A stretch of 59,039 nt of DNA. It comes from Tulasnella sp. 424. Its lineage: Eukaryota > Basidiomycota > Agaricomycetes > Cantharellales > Tulasnellaceae. The DNA lies in assembly GCA_019633425.1 (NCBI GenBank), contig WSUB01000217.1, forward strand, positions 1 to 59,039, in the 5' to 3' direction. This document shows positions 56,555 through 59,039 of the stretch, piece after piece. The stretch's first letter is position 1, and each line of letters starts with the position of its first letter. The position numbers were made by a program, and so were the translations under genes. The notes below the pieces were generated by a model. It made no database searches, was not told the origin of the DNA, and saw only the letters and a program-made list of their open reading frames with translations.

Positions 56555-57420
56555 ATTAGTTCGGGGCGCCACCAGACCAAGTGACCTTTGATGAAGTCGT
56601 GGAGCTCGTCGGGGAGCTCGAAGCATCTGGGATCTCCGCCGACGACGAAAGGAAAAACAGTAGGTGAGGTTGTCCGCCTGCGGGGCGTCACGATGATGCT
56701 TAACTGACTCATATGCATTAAGCGATCGACTTCCTCTTCGCTTCATCTGGGAACACGGTGGACTCGGTGAAGTCAATAACGTGCTCTCACAGTTCTCAGC
56801 ATCGGGAAGTTGTTGCAGGAAGCATGAGTTCTAGATACTAAAAGGGTCACAGGCAAAAAGAATAACGGCACGATCAGTACCTGTAATTCACTACGCTTGA
56901 AATCGCTGCCCTCACCTCTTTGACGCCCGGAATACCAGAAATCTGTGTGTCGGCACGGATTGTGTAGGGCAAGATGTCTTACTGAATGATTGACATCTCC
57001 CTTTGTATTCTACAAGTCGGCGATGGTGACTTCCTCGTTCTGTCGGTCGACTTCGAGAGCTGCGGACTGGAAGCTGGAGGCGCGAAGATGGTGACTCGCA
57101 GTGCTCTGTGTCGGACGACGTAACGGATGGATTCGCAAGTTCCGACCGCGACTGACAGGAGGAGGGAGTGAAGAGGAAGTAGTTTCGCGGGATGGCGAGG
57201 GCCTAAAGTGCGCACGACAGGTACCGAGTTGGCATTTTAGTCGAATTAGAAATTGAACAGAAGTGAATGAAGATTGGACGGGCACCCACGATGTTACAGT
57301 ATAATCCGCGTCGTCCCTGTTCTTCCACATGTTGCTCGTAGCAGCCCACCCGCTCCCAAAAATCATATCGATATTCTTTGCTCTTGTCACAGGGCTTCGG
57401 GCATGCAACCTCTAGTGGAA
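56555..57420 (-). pseudogene. Alternative NADH dehydrogenase relic N4
   Basis: Minus strand. KNIDMIFGSGWAATSNMWKN (near 57310-57370) is the degraded first dinucleotide-binding motif; RYVVRHRA and a frame-shifted EVDRQNEEVTIADL follow; the ELHDF...ELIESNA block lies near 56560-56640. Frameshifts separate these pieces. More complete than N3, less than N2. Confidence 0.68.
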
Positions 57421-57769
57421 AAACGCAAAGAAGTGACGGTCGTGCCAAGGACAGGTGACCACGCCCGCAGGTGGACAACGCTCGGCGCCATCGGGCCGGT
57501 TTTTGGATGGCATATTGAGTCACCATAGCGAAAGATCGATCGGGTATGTTGTAAAAGGCCTTGAGGAGGTGAAAGTGGTCTCTTCCGGAAGATCGAGGGA
57601 TGCACGTGGACAACTTGTCCTCCGGTTATAGTCAGACCCCAAACGACTGGCCATCCTCTCGACTGCCCGGGCTGTTCAAGTCAGTGATTCAATACAATTA
57701 CGTCACCGTACAAATCCGTAGAGGAACATTCAATCCAGCTACCTGATATCCTGTTTTGTCAGACCTACG
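57421..57769. other. Spacer between relics N4 and X3
   Basis: No gene. It matches the spacer at 49290-49640 closely (GACCACGCCCGCAGGTGGACAACGCT and the TACGTCACCGTACAA stretch lie in both). Confidence 0.5.
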
Positions 57770-58388
57770 ACCTATCTATTCCACTCGACAGCCTGGATGT
57801 TTGGAGTGGTTCCACTCCGGAGCATCATTGACGAGACAGAGACTCCATCAGCGCTGACGGAAGGGCTGATAGACAGTCCCCCAAGGATCTTGAGGTTCAA
57901 AACACTCGGTGGTTTGATGAAAAGATGTGAGCGAGCCGAACATGCGGTGCGGTGTTGAGCTGGTTCAGCAGGTAAAACAAGCCATGTTGGAAAGGAGGCC
58001 GATGATCTAGTGTGCGTGAATGAGGGGATCAGAGAGGGTATGTGTCGGAAAGGGGAAGGGAGCGTACTGGAACATCGACCTTGCGGAACATAGCAACGTC
58101 TTCCTTGGCGTCGGTGGGAGCGAGATCTTGACGTTTCGATACGATTACAGCACTTGAACGCGCGCGAACCACCAAGAAGCACTTCAGATATCCATGCAGG
58201 CTGTACAATTAAAGTGGCGAACGTACCCTCAGCTTACACTGGCTGACCAGGGTTTACAGGACATCACCGGTTCCGGCTTCACCACCACGACCTCTCCAAT
58301 CAACCTCGAGCCGAAGCTGTTGAGAAACTTTTGAATCGCCCATGCAACTGCGATATCGTCGGTCTAGAGTGAGCGTAAACTCGGATGA
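57770..58388 (-). pseudogene. Gene X relic 3
   Basis: Third copy of unidentified relic X on the minus strand: VAMFRKVDVP exon near 58080-58170 and the SLIGE-type piece near 58290-58380, the latter with a stop near its end. Similarity to the other copies stops just after ACTCGGATGA. Confidence 0.48.
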
Positions 58389-58390
58389 CA

Positions 58391-59039
58391 CTGTAGCAAA
58401 TCTCGCCTAGTAGGATGTCTCGGTTTGCCGGTTAAGGCCGAAATGCCACTGGTTCACCCATGAAAGTAAATCCTGGGTTGACCAGATGAGTAAGCCTACA
58501 TGCTCTCCCCAGTAAACTTGTACTGGTCCACCGTACTCGAGAACATGTGTACCGCTCAGCAGAGTGGTACCCCAGTAATGTCAACATGCTGTTGGATATC
58601 TGGTGCACGAGCCTTCCGGCTGGTCACCCACGCGAGACAATTTCGGCGAAGCCAAGCAGGTGTAAATTAAATACTTATATGAGAAAACGAGAAATAAATA
58701 CACTTCATGGCAATCCTAATATTAATCCTTGAGGCTTCATTCGACGCGTTACCATCAACGAACGACGTTCTCGCAAGCCTGGCGCTGCGATCGGCGATGA
58801 ACCATATGTCGCGTTTCTCGATTAACACAACTGACAGCGCATTTGATAGCGTTGAGATCGACGAGGCGCGGAGGAGATTTCCCTAAGGGCGTATTAGCGT
58901 AAGCTTCGTGCCGGCTTAACCCTTTGTGTTTTGCTGCGAGTGCGCGCGTCCAAGTTTAAATCCAGAACATGGGAACAATAGAACAACAACATATTGGACG
59001 CCCAATGAATGCCGATAACGTTCAAAACGACTCCAAAGG
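58391..59039. other. Unique sequence beyond the duplication boundary
   Basis: No similarity to the repeated spacers and no open frame or motif I can support. Short frames only. It may be the start of normal flanking sequence or of an inserted element. Confidence 0.35.

Noticed and set aside
1..59039. Transposable element or CRISPR-like explanation for the repeated structure
   Set aside because: No transposase, reverse transcriptase, terminal repeats or spacer-repeat array was seen; the repetition is explained by TPR units and segmental duplication.

Overview
This 59 kb window looks like nuclear DNA of a filamentous basidiomycete, probably an agaricomycete. Genes carry many introns of about 50-70 nt with GTRNGT donors and short CTNAC-like branch sites. 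The recognisable proteins (Dna2, a VHS-GAT adaptor, F-box/LRR, MAPEG-like, TKL-type kinases, type II NADH dehydrogenase relics) fit a mushroom-forming fungus. I saw no bacterial operon, CRISPR array, rRNA gene or convincing tRNA.

Left part (1-17.3 kb) is ordinary single-copy sequence. It holds an SH3 plus cysteine-finger (ZZ-like) protein (-), DNA2 helicase/nuclease (+), a small putatively mitochondrial protein (-), a MAPEG-like membrane protein (+), a VHS-GAT trafficking adaptor without a GAE domain (-), an F-box protein (-), and a large unrecognised serine-rich protein here called G7 (-).

Right part (17.3-58.4 kb) is a segmentally duplicated accessory cluster. Six same-strand genes (KTPR-A to -F, starts at 17367, 22644, 32533, 38954, 45846 and 53753) share one 8-exon structure. 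Exons 1-7 encode a short Ser/Pro/His-rich head and a serine/threonine (TKL-like) kinase domain with its catalytic residues intact. Exon 8 encodes a run of nearly identical 40-residue TPR units: 8, 20, 7, 8, 9 and 8 units. KTPR-B has an in-frame stop in unit 16 of 20. A separate small TKL-like kinase without repeats (28132-29390) sits between B and C.

The spacers between KTPR genes are themselves repeated. They carry decayed minus-strand relics of G7 (three copies sharing one internal deletion), of an alternative NADH dehydrogenase (four copies) and of an unidentified gene X (three copies), plus duplicated 5' flanks with a conserved 15-mer. Similarity to this unit stops abruptly near 58,388.

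The likely system of interest is this kinase-TPR family. A signalling kinase is fused directly to a high-internal-conservation repeat sensor, with unit number differing between paralogues and no NB-ARC/NACHT module. A role as a cell-surface-independent sensor or non-self recognition receptor is inference only. The sequence directly shows the architecture, intact catalytic motifs, repeat-number differences and the duplication history.
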